Below are positions 1 to 7,070 of a DNA stretch of 13,594 bases, one piece after another (position 1 is the first letter of the stretch; each line of letters begins with the position of its first letter). The DNA comes from Microbacteriaceae bacterium. Its GTDB lineage: Bacteria > Actinomycetota > Actinomycetes > Actinomycetales > Microbacteriaceae. The stretch lies in NCBI GenBank assembly GCA_012511645.1, contig JAAZFP010000055.1, forward strand, positions 1 to 13,594, given 5' to 3'. The position numbers and the translations under genes are program-made. The notes beneath the pieces are model-generated. The model did not search any database and was not told where the DNA came from. It saw only the letters and a program-made list of their open reading frames with translations.

Positions 1-1323
1 GGCATCAGCTGGCGCTTTGAGGCGCTGCGTGGCGAAGACCCGACCGCCGCGATGCTTGATGAGGCGGTCGGGGATGTGCCGGTGCTGCTCGACGCCAATG
101 ATCTGCACTCGGTCTGGGTGAACACGGCTGCGCTCAGTGCGTTGGGCATCACTGATGACACCCCAGACCCCGTCGGCGGCGAGATTCGCCGTGACGCCGA
201 GGGGCGCGCCACGGGGTTCCTGCTCGAAGCCGCCGCAATGCGCTACGGCTGGAGCTACCTCGAATCATCGGCGACCGAGGCCGACCGCGACCGCTACCTC
301 GCGAACGCCTTCGACGCCTACCTCGCGACAGGGGTCACCACCGCGACCGAAATGGCGCTGAACGAGGCTGATCTGGCCGTGTTCGAACGGTTCCTTGACC
401 GCGAAGGTCAGCTGCCGTTTCCGATGACCGCGAATGTGATCCTGCACCCAACGGGTGATGGGGCCGAGGCCCTCTCACAGGTCGCGCGCGCCGCTGAGCT
501 GCGCGACCGGCTCGAGCGGCGCTTCGCCGAAGCGCCCTTCGGTGACGGTACGCTGCGCATCACCGGGGTGAAGTTCGTGCTCGATGGGGTGATCGATGCG
601 TGCACCGCCGCGATGCGCGCCCCCTTTGCCGATGGCTCACACCCCGACACGATCTGGCCTCGTGACGCGGCGATCGCCGCGGCGGTTGCCGCAGATGCGC
701 AGGGGCTGCAGCTGGCATTGCACGCCATTGGTGATGCGGCAAGTGACTTGGCGCTCGACATGGTGGAGGCCTGCCTGCGTGAACACGGGCCGAGGGAAGG
801 GCGCAGGCCCCGAATCGAGCACCTCGAGTCGGTTGCCCCCGACACGATACGCCGCATGGCAGCACTCGGTGTCACCGCCTCGATGCAGCCGGTGCACTGT
901 GATCCGGCGATTATGGACAACTGGATCGCGCTGCTCGGCGACGAGCGCGCGACCGAGGGCTTCCCGTGGCACCGTTTTCGTGATGCTGGGGTGCGCATTG
1001 CGATCGGCACCGATGCTCCAACCGCCCCGCACGAGGCCCCGCACAATCTCTTCATCGCACTCACCGCGAAATCGGTGCTCGAAGCATCGCGCGCGCCCTA
1101 TGCGGCCGAGCGTGTGTTTACCCCGGCCGACGCGCTCGAGGCAATGACCCTCGGATCTGCGGTGGCTGCCGGTGTCGACAGTGAGGTGGGAGCGCTCGTG
1201 CCCGGCGCGCGCGCGAACTTCATTGTGCTCGATACGAACCCGTTCGTCGACTCACCCGAGACGCTGCTCGGCACCGAGGTGCGCATGACCGTCGTGAATG
1301 GCGAGGTGCGTCACTCACGCTGA
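1..1323 (+). CDS. YtcJ-type amidohydrolase, 5' end outside the window
   Basis: This is the C-terminal 440 residues of a metal-dependent amidohydrolase of the amidohydrolase-3 (YtcJ/NfdA-like) group, whose members hydrolyse N-acyl or N-formyl amide bonds. The reading frame is open from base 1, so the ATG at 52 is internal and the true start lies upstream, along with the N-terminal metal-binding HxH motif. Visible landmarks, numbered in the truncated product, are VKFVLDGVID (K191 is a possible bridging lysine), LHAIGDAA (H241, codon at 721), RIEHLE (H274) and the late metal aspartate in IGTDAPT (D338). The C-terminus closes with a typical composite-domain end, ANFIVLDTNPF then VVNGEVR. The gene runs toward tetR and is not part of the ABC operon. 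Family assignment is firm; the substrate is unknown, and a role beside the neighbouring pathway is only suggested by proximity. Confidence 0.9.
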   Translation, partial: GISWRFEALRGEDPTAAMLDEAVGDVPVLLDANDLHSVWVNTAALSALGITDDTPDPVGGEIRRDAEGRATGFLLEAAAMRYGWSYLESSATEADRDRYLANAFDAYLATGVTTATEMALNEADLAVFERFLDREGQLPFPMTANVILHPTGDGAEALSQVARAAELRDRLERRFAEAPFGDGTLRITGVKFVLDGVIDACTAAMRAPFADGSHPDTIWPRDAAIAAAVAADAQGLQLALHAIGDAASDLALDMVEACLREHGPREGRRPRIEHLESVAPDTIRRMAALGVTASMQPVHCDPAIMDNWIALLGDERATEGFPWHRFRDAGVRIAIGTDAPTAPHEAPHNLFIALTAKSVLEASRAPYAAERVFTPADALEAMTLGSAVAAGVDSEVGALVPGARANFIVLDTNPFVDSPETLLGTEVRMTVVNGEVRHSR

Positions 1324-1446
1324 AGTGAGCATTCTTGGTACACTGCCGCGCCTCACTGCCTGCACCCCTCGCCTCCCCATGATCGCTGTGCGGTGGGCGG
1401 TGGCGTGGTGCTGCATAGGGAATGAATAGCGCCCTGCGCCGTGTGC

Positions 1447-2079
1447 TCAGGGGTGGTCGCAGGCGCCAGCGGCGCCGACCATCTTTGCCCAGACCTCGAC
1501 GAGCACGAGAAACTTGGGGTGTTCGGCAGTGGACTCCCACCCCTCGCGCATCCAGCTGATGGCGGTGTGGTCGAGGGCGGTAAACGCAAACTCGGCGCGG
1601 TGGTGCCTCGTTGCAGGATCGAAGCGATCGGCGATGTCGAGGCCCTCGGTGATGTCGATGATGACCTCTTCCATCCAGGCGTTGAACACCACACGAATTT
1701 CGGGGTCGACCGCCGAGGCCTCGGTCGCCGAGAGAATGTACTGCCGGATGCGAGGCCAGCGCCCTGACTGCCTCAGCAACCACGCGCGAATCGATTCGGT
1801 TGAGCCGTCGGCGATGGCGTCGACGAGGGTCTTCGTCGTTGACCCGCGCCCAGGCTGCTCGTGGCGCTCGAGAATTTCGTTCATTTCTCCGATGAGCGCC
1901 CGCATCAGATCCTGCCGCGACTCGAAGTACGAGTAGAACGTGACTCGGGTGGTGCCTGCCTCAGCGGCGATGTCGTCAATCGTGGTCGCCACATACCCGT
2001 TGCGCTCGAATTGCTCGAGTGCGGCCTCGAGGAGGCGCTTGCGGGTCGCTTTCTTTTGAAGCTGTCTCAGGTTTGCCAC
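1447..2079 (-). CDS. TetR/AcrR-family transcriptional regulator
   Basis: This 210-residue protein is the usual TetR length. Residues 10-55 form the DNA-binding domain: an opening helix (ATRKRLLEAALEQFERNGY) followed by the helix-turn-helix TTIDDIAAEAGTTRVTFYSY, the diagnostic family signature. The remainder is a divergent ligand-binding and dimerisation domain, as expected. The start is GTG at 2079; the nearby ATG codons on the same strand (2090 and 2087) are out of frame. It is transcribed away from the ABC operon, and the shared 139-bp intergenic region carries an inverted repeat suited to a TetR dimer. I infer a repressor of itself and of the operon, relieved by the imported compound or a breakdown product. 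The inducer cannot be told from sequence. Confidence 0.93.
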   Translation of the reverse strand: MANLRQLQKKATRKRLLEAALEQFERNGYVATTIDDIAAEAGTTRVTFYSYFESRQDLMRALIGEMNEILERHEQPGRGSTTKTLVDAIADGSTESIRAWLLRQSGRWPRIRQYILSATEASAVDPEIRVVFNAWMEEVIIDITEGLDIADRFDPATRHHRAEFAFTALDHTAISWMREGWESTAEHPKFLVLVEVWAKMVGAAGACDHP

Positions 2080-2085
2080 ACAGCC

Positions 2086-2091
2086 ATCATA
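2086..2091 (-). promoter_or_regulatory. Candidate -10 box of tetR, possibly leaderless
   Basis: On the minus strand TATGAT (5 of 6 to TATAAT) ends six bases before the GTG start of tetR. That spacing would put the transcription start at or next to the start codon, giving a leaderless mRNA, which is common in actinobacteria. I see no clear Shine-Dalgarno sequence for this GTG and no good -35 box at the proper distance. This is a prediction only. Confidence 0.45.
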
Positions 2092-2104
2092 GGTGCCGTT
2101 TGCC

Positions 2105-2130
2105 GTTAGCTATACGTTATGCAAGCTAAC
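2105..2130. promoter_or_regulatory. Inverted repeat, probable TetR operator
   Basis: GTTAGCT (2105-2111) and AGCTAAC (2124-2130) form a perfect 7-bp inverted repeat with a 12-bp spacer, centred between the two divergent genes. The repeat ends exactly where the TTGACA box of the ABC operon begins and lies upstream of the candidate tetR -10 box. A dimer bound here could block both promoters. A shorter direct similarity, CGTTAGC at 2104 and CGTTATGC at 2115, lies within it. Assignment to this particular TetR protein rests on position. Confidence 0.6.
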
Positions 2131-2159
2131 TTGACAGAGTGTAAAGCGAGTGCGAAACT
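2131..2159 (+). promoter_or_regulatory. Promoter of the ABC/hydrolase operon
   Basis: A perfect TTGACA -35 box lies at 2131-2136. With a 17-base spacer the -10 position is GAAACT (2154-2159), a weak match. Transcription would begin near 2166, leaving a leader of about 50 bases before the ATG at 2219. The GTG at 2150, which is in frame with the ATPase gene, would then lie upstream of the transcript start. The strong -35 and weak -10 suggest a regulated promoter. Confidence 0.5.
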
Positions 2160-2207
2160 GGTCATCAATTCCGCGCGGTCACATGTACCGTGCACGCGAA
2201 ACGACAC

Positions 2208-2214
2208 AAGGGGG
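2208..2214 (+). promoter_or_regulatory. Ribosome binding site that decides the ATPase start
   Basis: AAGGGGG lies four bases before the ATG at 2219 and is the only good Shine-Dalgarno sequence near the candidate starts. It supports a 511-residue ATPase rather than the 534-residue version from the GTG at 2150. Confidence 0.65.
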
Positions 2215-2218
2215 TGTC

Positions 2219-3754
2219 ATGCCAGAGCCGCATGAGACTGCACGCCTCGACATTCGAGGCCTCTCAAAGACCTTTGCCGGGGTGACGGTGCTGCGAGACG
2301 CACACGTGTCGTTTATGCCCGGCGAGCTCCACGCCATTGTGGGCCAGAACGGTTCGGGCAAGTCGACGCTCATCAAGCTCATCTCGGCGGTCTACCGCCC
2401 TGATCCGGGTGCTGACGTGCTGGTTGACGGTCAGCGCATCGGCCCCCCGATCGACCCGCGCAAGCTGCATGACGCAGGCCTCTCGTTTGTGCACCAGGAT
2501 CTGGGCCTCGTGCCAGACCTCACCGTCGCTGAGAACGTGCGCGTCGGGCGTCACGCGGTCAACCCGCTCACTCGCTGGATCCGCAAGCCCGTCGACCGCG
2601 AAGCGGTGCGCCGCACCTTCGAAACGCTCGGCCTCGACATCGATCCAGATGCCAAGGTGTCGACGCTGCTGCCCAGTGAGAAGGTCGCTGTCGCGATTGC
2701 TCGTGCGCTGCAGGATCGCACCCCGGGCACCGGTGTGGTCGTCTTCGACGAGTCGTCTCGCGCGATTCCCCACGAGGCGATCGATGAGTTCTATGGCATG
2801 GTGCGCCGGCTTGCCGAGCAGGGCACCACGGTGGTGTTTGTGAGCCACAACCTTGCCGAGGTGCTGAAGCTCGCAGACCGCGCAACCATTCTGCGCAACG
2901 GCAGCGTCGTGCAGACCGGCATCCCCACCGCAGAGCTTGACGAGGCGACCCTGACGTCGCTCGTGCTCGGCCGCTCGGGTGACCTCGGCGATATCTATGA
3001 CGAGATTCCGACCGCGCTGACCGGTCAGCAGGTGACGCTGCGCGGCATCACCGGGGGCCGGATAGCTGGGCTCGACGCCACGATCGGCCGCGGCGAAGTG
3101 GTCGGGTTCACCGGCACCGTTGACTCGGGCCTCGCAGACCTCGGCCCGGTGCTCGCCGGCGATCGCGTGGGCAGTGGCACGATCGCGATGACCGAGTCGT
3201 CTGTTGACCTCGACCGCTCAAAGCCGGCAGATCTGCTGCGCGCGGGTGTCGCGTTCATCCCGGCAGACCGTCACGGCAAAGGCCTCGCAACCGCGCTCAC
3301 CGTTGAAGAGAACGCCACGATTCCCCACCTGCGCACCCGCGGTAGGTCGTGGTGGACGGGCAAACGGTGGCAGCGGGAAGAGACCGAGCGCATTATCGAG
3401 CGCTTCGATGTCAGGCCGCCCGACCGCAAGGCGGTGGTCGCGCAGATGAGCGGCGGCAACCAGCAGAAGGTGCTGTTTGGCAAGTGGTTGCTCGGCGGGC
3501 CAGAACTGCTGGTGCTCGATGACCCCACGCAGGCGGTCGACGTCGGCGCGCGTCACGCGGTGCTCTCGGCAAGCCGTCAGGCTGCGGCCGATGGGGCGGC
3601 GGTGGCGCTGTGCTCACCCGAGGTGGAAGACCTCGCTGCGGTCTGCGACCGCGTCTATGTGCTCGTCGATGGGCAGGTCGTTCGCGAACTGCAGCGTCCG
3701 TTTGACGCTGACACCATCCTCGCATCCGTATTTGACTCTGAAGTAAAGGCTTGA
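2219..3754 (+). CDS. CUT2/ribose-type ABC importer, fused ATPase subunit
   Basis: This is a 511-residue protein with two tandem nucleotide-binding domains, the architecture of RbsA/MglA/XylG sugar importers. It would energise uptake on the cytoplasmic face of the membrane. NBD1 (about 8-255) has Walker A GQNGSGKST (42-50), Q-loop Q93, Walker B VVVFDE (173-178) and switch H210, but its signature loop is degraded to LLPSEKVAVA. NBD2 (about 270-505) has a P-loop without GK(S/T) (GTVDSG, 299-304), a good signature MSGGNQQK (410-417) and Walker B LLVLDDP with Asp for the catalytic Glu. So one composite ATPase site (NBD1 Walker motifs with the NBD2 signature) is complete and the other is not, an asymmetry also seen in this family. 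It is the first gene of the operon, and the permease begins three bases after its stop codon. The substrate class is not certain: CUT2 systems carry sugars but also other small molecules. Confidence 0.93.
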   Translation: MPEPHETARLDIRGLSKTFAGVTVLRDAHVSFMPGELHAIVGQNGSGKSTLIKLISAVYRPDPGADVLVDGQRIGPPIDPRKLHDAGLSFVHQDLGLVPDLTVAENVRVGRHAVNPLTRWIRKPVDREAVRRTFETLGLDIDPDAKVSTLLPSEKVAVAIARALQDRTPGTGVVVFDESSRAIPHEAIDEFYGMVRRLAEQGTTVVFVSHNLAEVLKLADRATILRNGSVVQTGIPTAELDEATLTSLVLGRSGDLGDIYDEIPTALTGQQVTLRGITGGRIAGLDATIGRGEVVGFTGTVDSGLADLGPVLAGDRVGSGTIAMTESSVDLDRSKPADLLRAGVAFIPADRHGKGLATALTVEENATIPHLRTRGRSWWTGKRWQREETERIIERFDVRPPDRKAVVAQMSGGNQQKVLFGKWLLGGPELLVLDDPTQAVDVGARHAVLSASRQAAADGAAVALCSPEVEDLAAVCDRVYVLVDGQVVRELQRPFDADTILASVFDSEVKA

Positions 3755-3757
3755 TCG

Positions 3758-4789
3758 ATGAAGACCGCAACCCCGCCTGACGCGCCGAAGACCGCGACCG
3801 TGCTCGTGCGCGCAGAACAGATGACGACCCAGTCACCCGCGCGCCAGGCCATCTCCTACGTGCTGCAGCGCTACAGCCTCGTGCTCATTTGGGCGCTGAT
3901 GCTGCTGTTCTTTATCATCGCGTTGCCGAACGGCCTCGACCTGGGGCTCGCCGCTCGAGCGGTGCTCGGTCAGCAGACCCCGGTGATCTTCTTGGGGCTC
4001 GCCGTGGTGATCTTGATGTCGGTTGGCGAGTTCGACCTGTCGTTTGCGAGTATCTACGGGCTTGCCGCTGCGGCGGTGCCCTCGCTCGTGGTGTTTGCCG
4101 AGTGGCCCTACTGGGCGGCGGTGCTCGCGGGCATGGGCCTGGCGCTTGCCATCGGCGCGATCAACGCGGTGCTCGTTGTGCCCGTCGGCGTTGACTCGGT
4201 GGTCGTCACCCTCGGCACCGGCAGCGCGGCCCTCGGCCTCGCCTACTGGGTGTCGCAGGAGACCAACGTGAGCGGCCTCGACCGCGAGCTGTCGCAGATC
4301 ACCCTCATGCCGATCCTTGGCCTGCCCGCGCTGTTCTGGTACGGCCTCGCCCTCGTCGCCATCACCGCCTACGTCATGAACGCGACCCCGCTCGGCCGCA
4401 GCATGCTGTTCGTCGGTTCGAACCGGGACGTCGCGCGCCTCGCCGGCATCTCGGTGCGACGCATTCGCTTCGGCGCCTACGTTGTGGGCGCCGGCCTCTG
4501 CGGCCTCGCCGGTGTGCTCATCTCGACCGGCATCGGCGGCTTTGTCGCAAGCTCATCGCAGAACCAGCTGATGCCCGTGTTTGCCGCGGTGTTCCTCGGC
4601 ACGATCGCGGTCGTGCCCGGCCGCTTCAACCCGCTCGGCATGATGATCGCCGCGTACTTCCTGCTCACCGGCGTGTTCGGTCTGCAGCTGCTCGGCCTCT
4701 CGGGCTGGGTCACCAACCTCTTCTACGGAATCGCGCTCGTGGTTGCGGTCACCATCTCGGTGCTGCTGCGCAAGCGCATCCGCGGCTGA
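3758..4789 (+). CDS. CUT2/ribose-type ABC importer, permease subunit
   Basis: This 343-residue, very hydrophobic protein belongs to the RbsC-like branched permease family (BPD_transp_2). After a polar N-terminus of about 30 residues, transmembrane segments begin with LVLIWALMLLFFIIAL and continue to the C-terminus, which ends in a basic LLRKRIRG tail. The segment VGEFDLSFASIYGL matches the conserved GxxDLS region of the family. AAAGG at 3745-3749 lies eight bases before the ATG at 3758, supporting that start; the Met at residue 21 has no comparable site. Only one permease gene is present, so a homodimeric channel is likely, as in the ribose importer. It is flanked by its ATPase and binding-protein genes. 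Confidence 0.92.
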   Translation: MKTATPPDAPKTATVLVRAEQMTTQSPARQAISYVLQRYSLVLIWALMLLFFIIALPNGLDLGLAARAVLGQQTPVIFLGLAVVILMSVGEFDLSFASIYGLAAAAVPSLVVFAEWPYWAAVLAGMGLALAIGAINAVLVVPVGVDSVVVTLGTGSAALGLAYWVSQETNVSGLDRELSQITLMPILGLPALFWYGLALVAITAYVMNATPLGRSMLFVGSNRDVARLAGISVRRIRFGAYVVGAGLCGLAGVLISTGIGGFVASSSQNQLMPVFAAVFLGTIAVVPGRFNPLGMMIAAYFLLTGVFGLQLLGLSGWVTNLFYGIALVVAVTISVLLRKRIRG

Positions 4790-4851
4790 GCGGCCCCTCC
4801 ACTCCCCATTCATTTCCTCCATATCCATCTCTCAACACGAAGGAACACTCC

Positions 4852-6015
4852 ATGAAGAAGAACACACGCGCCGCATGGCTCGGGGCCGGCATCGCAGCCG
4901 CTCTCGTGCTCACCGGCTGCTCCAGCGGGGGCGGCACCACCACTGAAGAAGTGCCCGCAGGCGAGGTCTCAGAGTTCGCCGCTGCCGCGCAGGCCGTGGT
5001 CGACGTGGCCAGCCAGCCGGTCGACGAGTTCGTCGCACCCGGCCCCGCGATCGACACCAGCGCGATCGACGGTGGCACCGTGTGGTTCATCGCAGCATCG
5101 CTTGAGATCCCGCTGTTCAAGAACATCGCCGACTCGCTCGAGAGCGTGTTCAGCGAGTTCAACGTTGAGGTGCAGGACTGCGACGGCAAGTTCACGGCTC
5201 CCGACGCGGTAGCCAGCTGCCTCGACCAGGCGGTCAGCTCTGGCGCTTCCGCAGTGATCGTCGGCTCGGTGCCCTACGGTGTTGCGCCGAACGGCTTTGA
5301 CGCGGTCGTCGAGGCTGGCATTCCGCTCGTCTACACCATGGATCTGCCCGTTGGTGATGGCAACCCCTCTGAGGTGGCCTACATCACGAAGGACTCGATC
5401 AAGATGCAGTCCTGGCTCACCAACTGGGTCATCGCCGACTCGAACGCCGAGGCAAACACCCTCGTCGTCAGCCAGACCGACCACGAAGGGCTCATCGTCT
5501 GGAACCAGGTCGGCGTGCTCGACGTCTACCCCGAGGCATGCCCCGACTGCGTCATCAAGCACATCGAAACCAACACCGGCCAGCTCGACAAGCTCGTCAC
5601 CGACGTCAGCGCGCAGATCGTGAGCAACCCGGCGATTGCGTGGGTGCAGGCTGAGGCTGATGTGTTGGCGCAGCCCGTCATTCAGGGCGTGCAGGGCGCA
5701 GGCAAGACGGTGGATGACATCAAGATCACCACGATGGACGGTGGCCTCGACACCGTGCAGTCGCTCGCAGCGGGTCAGTGGATCGGCGCCACCGCAGCAT
5801 GGAACTCAGACGCGCTCGCGTGGTATGCCGCCGACCAGGCGCTGCGCCTGCTCACGGGCAACGAGGCAAACATTGCCGTTGACTTCCCGTTCCTGCGCCT
5901 GCTCACCGCTGAAAATGTTGGCGACCTCAACGTGTCAGCAGAGGGCTGGTCAGACGGCTCATGGTTCGGCACCGCCGACTACCGCGCCGGCTGCCTGGAG
6001 CTCTGGGGCAAGTAA
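4852..6015 (+). CDS. Substrate-binding lipoprotein of the ABC importer
   Basis: This 387-residue periplasmic-binding-protein-like lipoprotein (Peripla_BP_4 type) would capture the substrate outside the membrane and deliver it to the permease. The N-terminus has a basic start (MKKNTR), a hydrophobic stretch and a lipobox L20-T21-G22-C23, followed by a flexible Ser/Gly/Thr/Glu linker. The mature part starts with a ligand-binding lobe (GTVWFIAASLEIPLFKNIADS), typical of sugar-binding proteins, and includes ASAVIVGSVPYG and ITTMDGGLDTVQSLAAGQW. GAAGGA (4839-4844) stands seven bases before the ATG. The ligand cannot be predicted from the sequence. A stem-loop follows its stop codon and may raise its level relative to the downstream genes. 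Confidence 0.93.
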   Translation: MKKNTRAAWLGAGIAAALVLTGCSSGGGTTTEEVPAGEVSEFAAAAQAVVDVASQPVDEFVAPGPAIDTSAIDGGTVWFIAASLEIPLFKNIADSLESVFSEFNVEVQDCDGKFTAPDAVASCLDQAVSSGASAVIVGSVPYGVAPNGFDAVVEAGIPLVYTMDLPVGDGNPSEVAYITKDSIKMQSWLTNWVIADSNAEANTLVVSQTDHEGLIVWNQVGVLDVYPEACPDCVIKHIETNTGQLDKLVTDVSAQIVSNPAIAWVQAEADVLAQPVIQGVQGAGKTVDDIKITTMDGGLDTVQSLAAGQWIGATAAWNSDALAWYAADQALRLLTGNEANIAVDFPFLRLLTAENVGDLNVSAEGWSDGSWFGTADYRAGCLELWGK

Positions 6016-6023
6016 TCGAGTGA

Positions 6024-6051
6024 GGGTGTGGCTGTGCCAGCAGCCCCACCC
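6024..6051 (+). promoter_or_regulatory. Stem-loop after the binding-protein gene
   Basis: GGGTG-T-GGCTG (6024-6034) can pair with CAGCC-C-CACCC (6041-6051) around a six-base loop, giving two 5-bp helices split by one T/C mismatch. It starts nine bases after the stop codon of the binding-protein gene. No T-run follows, so it is not a classical terminator. An mRNA-stabilising or partial-attenuation role, common after binding-protein genes, is inferred. Confidence 0.5.
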
Positions 6052-6090
6052 GACCTCTGCGGCCATCACGATGACGGCGCACAAAGAAGA

Positions 6091-6098
6091 AAAGGAAA
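6091..6098 (+). promoter_or_regulatory. Ribosome binding site that decides the start at 6103
   Basis: AAAGGAAA lies four bases before GTG 6103. An alternative in-frame GTG at 6028 lies inside the 6024-6051 stem-loop and would add 25 residues with no counterpart in the neighbouring paralogue, so 6103 is preferred. Confidence 0.65.
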
Positions 6099-6102
6099 CG
6101 CA

Positions 6103-7068
6103 GTGACTGCAACAGTTCACACCGTGCTCGGGCAGGTCTCGGCGGGCGATCTCGGGGTCGTCGCGACCCGCGAAGCCCTGCTGTCGGTGGTGCCCGGCGC
6201 ACAGTACGCCTATGACATCGTCATCGACCAGGCTGAGGTGTTCGAGACGCTCGCCGCACAGCTTCGCGCCTTCAAGGCTGCGGGTGGCGGCACGATCGTT
6301 GACGCGACCGGCATGTTTCACGGCCGTGACGTGCGGCTGCTCGAGGATCTCTCGCGGGCGACCGGGGTGCACCTCGTGGCGACCACCGGCATGGGCCCCG
6401 AAGAGAATCTCGGCGGCTACTTTTTGACGCCGCAGACCAACCCTCCCACCCCGTGGCCCGCTGAGCGGTTCGCTGAGCTGTTTGGCGCCGAGGTGACCGA
6501 GGGCATGGTGGTGCCACGCGTGGAGCGTCGCGGCAGCGCCGGCATGATCGTGACCGCGGGCACCGCGGGCGCACTCACGGCCACCGACGGCAGCCTCTAC
6601 CAGGGTGCGGCTCGTGCGGCGCGCGATACCGGAGCCAGCATGGGCTTCGTCTATGGCGCAGACCCGTTGGCAGAGCTCGAGCTCGTGCTCGCCGAGGGCG
6701 TGTCAGTCGACCGAGTGCTCGTCGCGGGCCTTGACCGGTCGGGGGGCGCGGCCGCTGCGGCAGCCATCGCCGAGCGTGGCGCCTTCGTCGGCATCGACCA
6801 CGTGGGTCTTGACGGCGACGGCTTCGTCACCGACGCCGAGCGAGTGCAGCTCGTGCTCGACCTGATCGCCGCGGGCCACCGCGACCGCATCATCCTTTCG
6901 GCCGGTGCAACCGGTGTGGCCAAGGGCTTCGTCGAGGATGGGCGCACCTTTGAGAGTGTGCTCACCGACTTCGCGCCGAAGCTGCTCGCCGCGGGTGTGG
7001 CGCAGGCCGACATTGACCACGTGCTCATCAGCAACCCGGCCACGCTGCTGGCCATGAAAGAGGCGTGA
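6103..7068 (+). CDS. Phosphotriesterase-family protein lacking all metal ligands
   Basis: This 321-residue protein is related along its whole length to the gene that follows it. The shared start is HTVLG against NTVLG; then GGGTIVDATG (61-70), GRD (74-76), TGVH (87-90), AARAARDTG (169-177), and DRV at 203 all find close matches. In the intact neighbour the six residues that hold the two metals of phosphotriesterase-family enzymes are present. Here each is replaced: HxH becomes R23 and A25, the bridging lysine becomes V150, the two later histidines become V183 and G209, and the last aspartate becomes G268. The frame is undamaged, so this looks like a maintained pseudoenzyme rather than a decaying gene. 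Possible roles, all inferred, are partner or regulator of the next protein, ligand binding, or a metal-independent reaction. The GTG start is chosen by its ribosome site and by alignment with the paralogue. Confidence 0.85.
   Translation: MTATVHTVLGQVSAGDLGVVATREALLSVVPGAQYAYDIVIDQAEVFETLAAQLRAFKAAGGGTIVDATGMFHGRDVRLLEDLSRATGVHLVATTGMGPEENLGGYFLTPQTNPPTPWPAERFAELFGAEVTEGMVVPRVERRGSAGMIVTAGTAGALTATDGSLYQGAARAARDTGASMGFVYGADPLAELELVLAEGVSVDRVLVAGLDRSGGAAAAAAIAERGAFVGIDHVGLDGDGFVTDAERVQLVLDLIAAGHRDRIILSAGATGVAKGFVEDGRTFESVLTDFAPKLLAAGVAQADIDHVLISNPATLLAMKEA
7057..7063 (+). promoter_or_regulatory. Ribosome binding site that decides the start at 7071
   Basis: AAAGAGG, inside the end of the preceding gene, is seven bases before ATG 7071 but only one base before the alternative GTG at 7065, so ATG 7071 is the better start. 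The two genes are then separated by only two bases. Confidence 0.6.
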
Positions 7069-7070
7069 CC

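Noticed and set aside
1314..1334. Terminator at the end of the amidohydrolase gene (CTCAC/GTGAG hairpin)
   Set aside because: Only a 5-bp stem, overlapping the stop codon, and ATTCTT is not a proper T-run.
2150..2218. GTG at 2150 as the ATPase start
   Set aside because: It lies within the predicted promoter and lacks a ribosome site; ATG 2219 has AAGGGGG just upstream.
6028..6102. GTG at 6028 as start of the metal-less paralogue
   Set aside because: It sits in the stem-loop, and the extra 25 residues have no counterpart in the paralogue.
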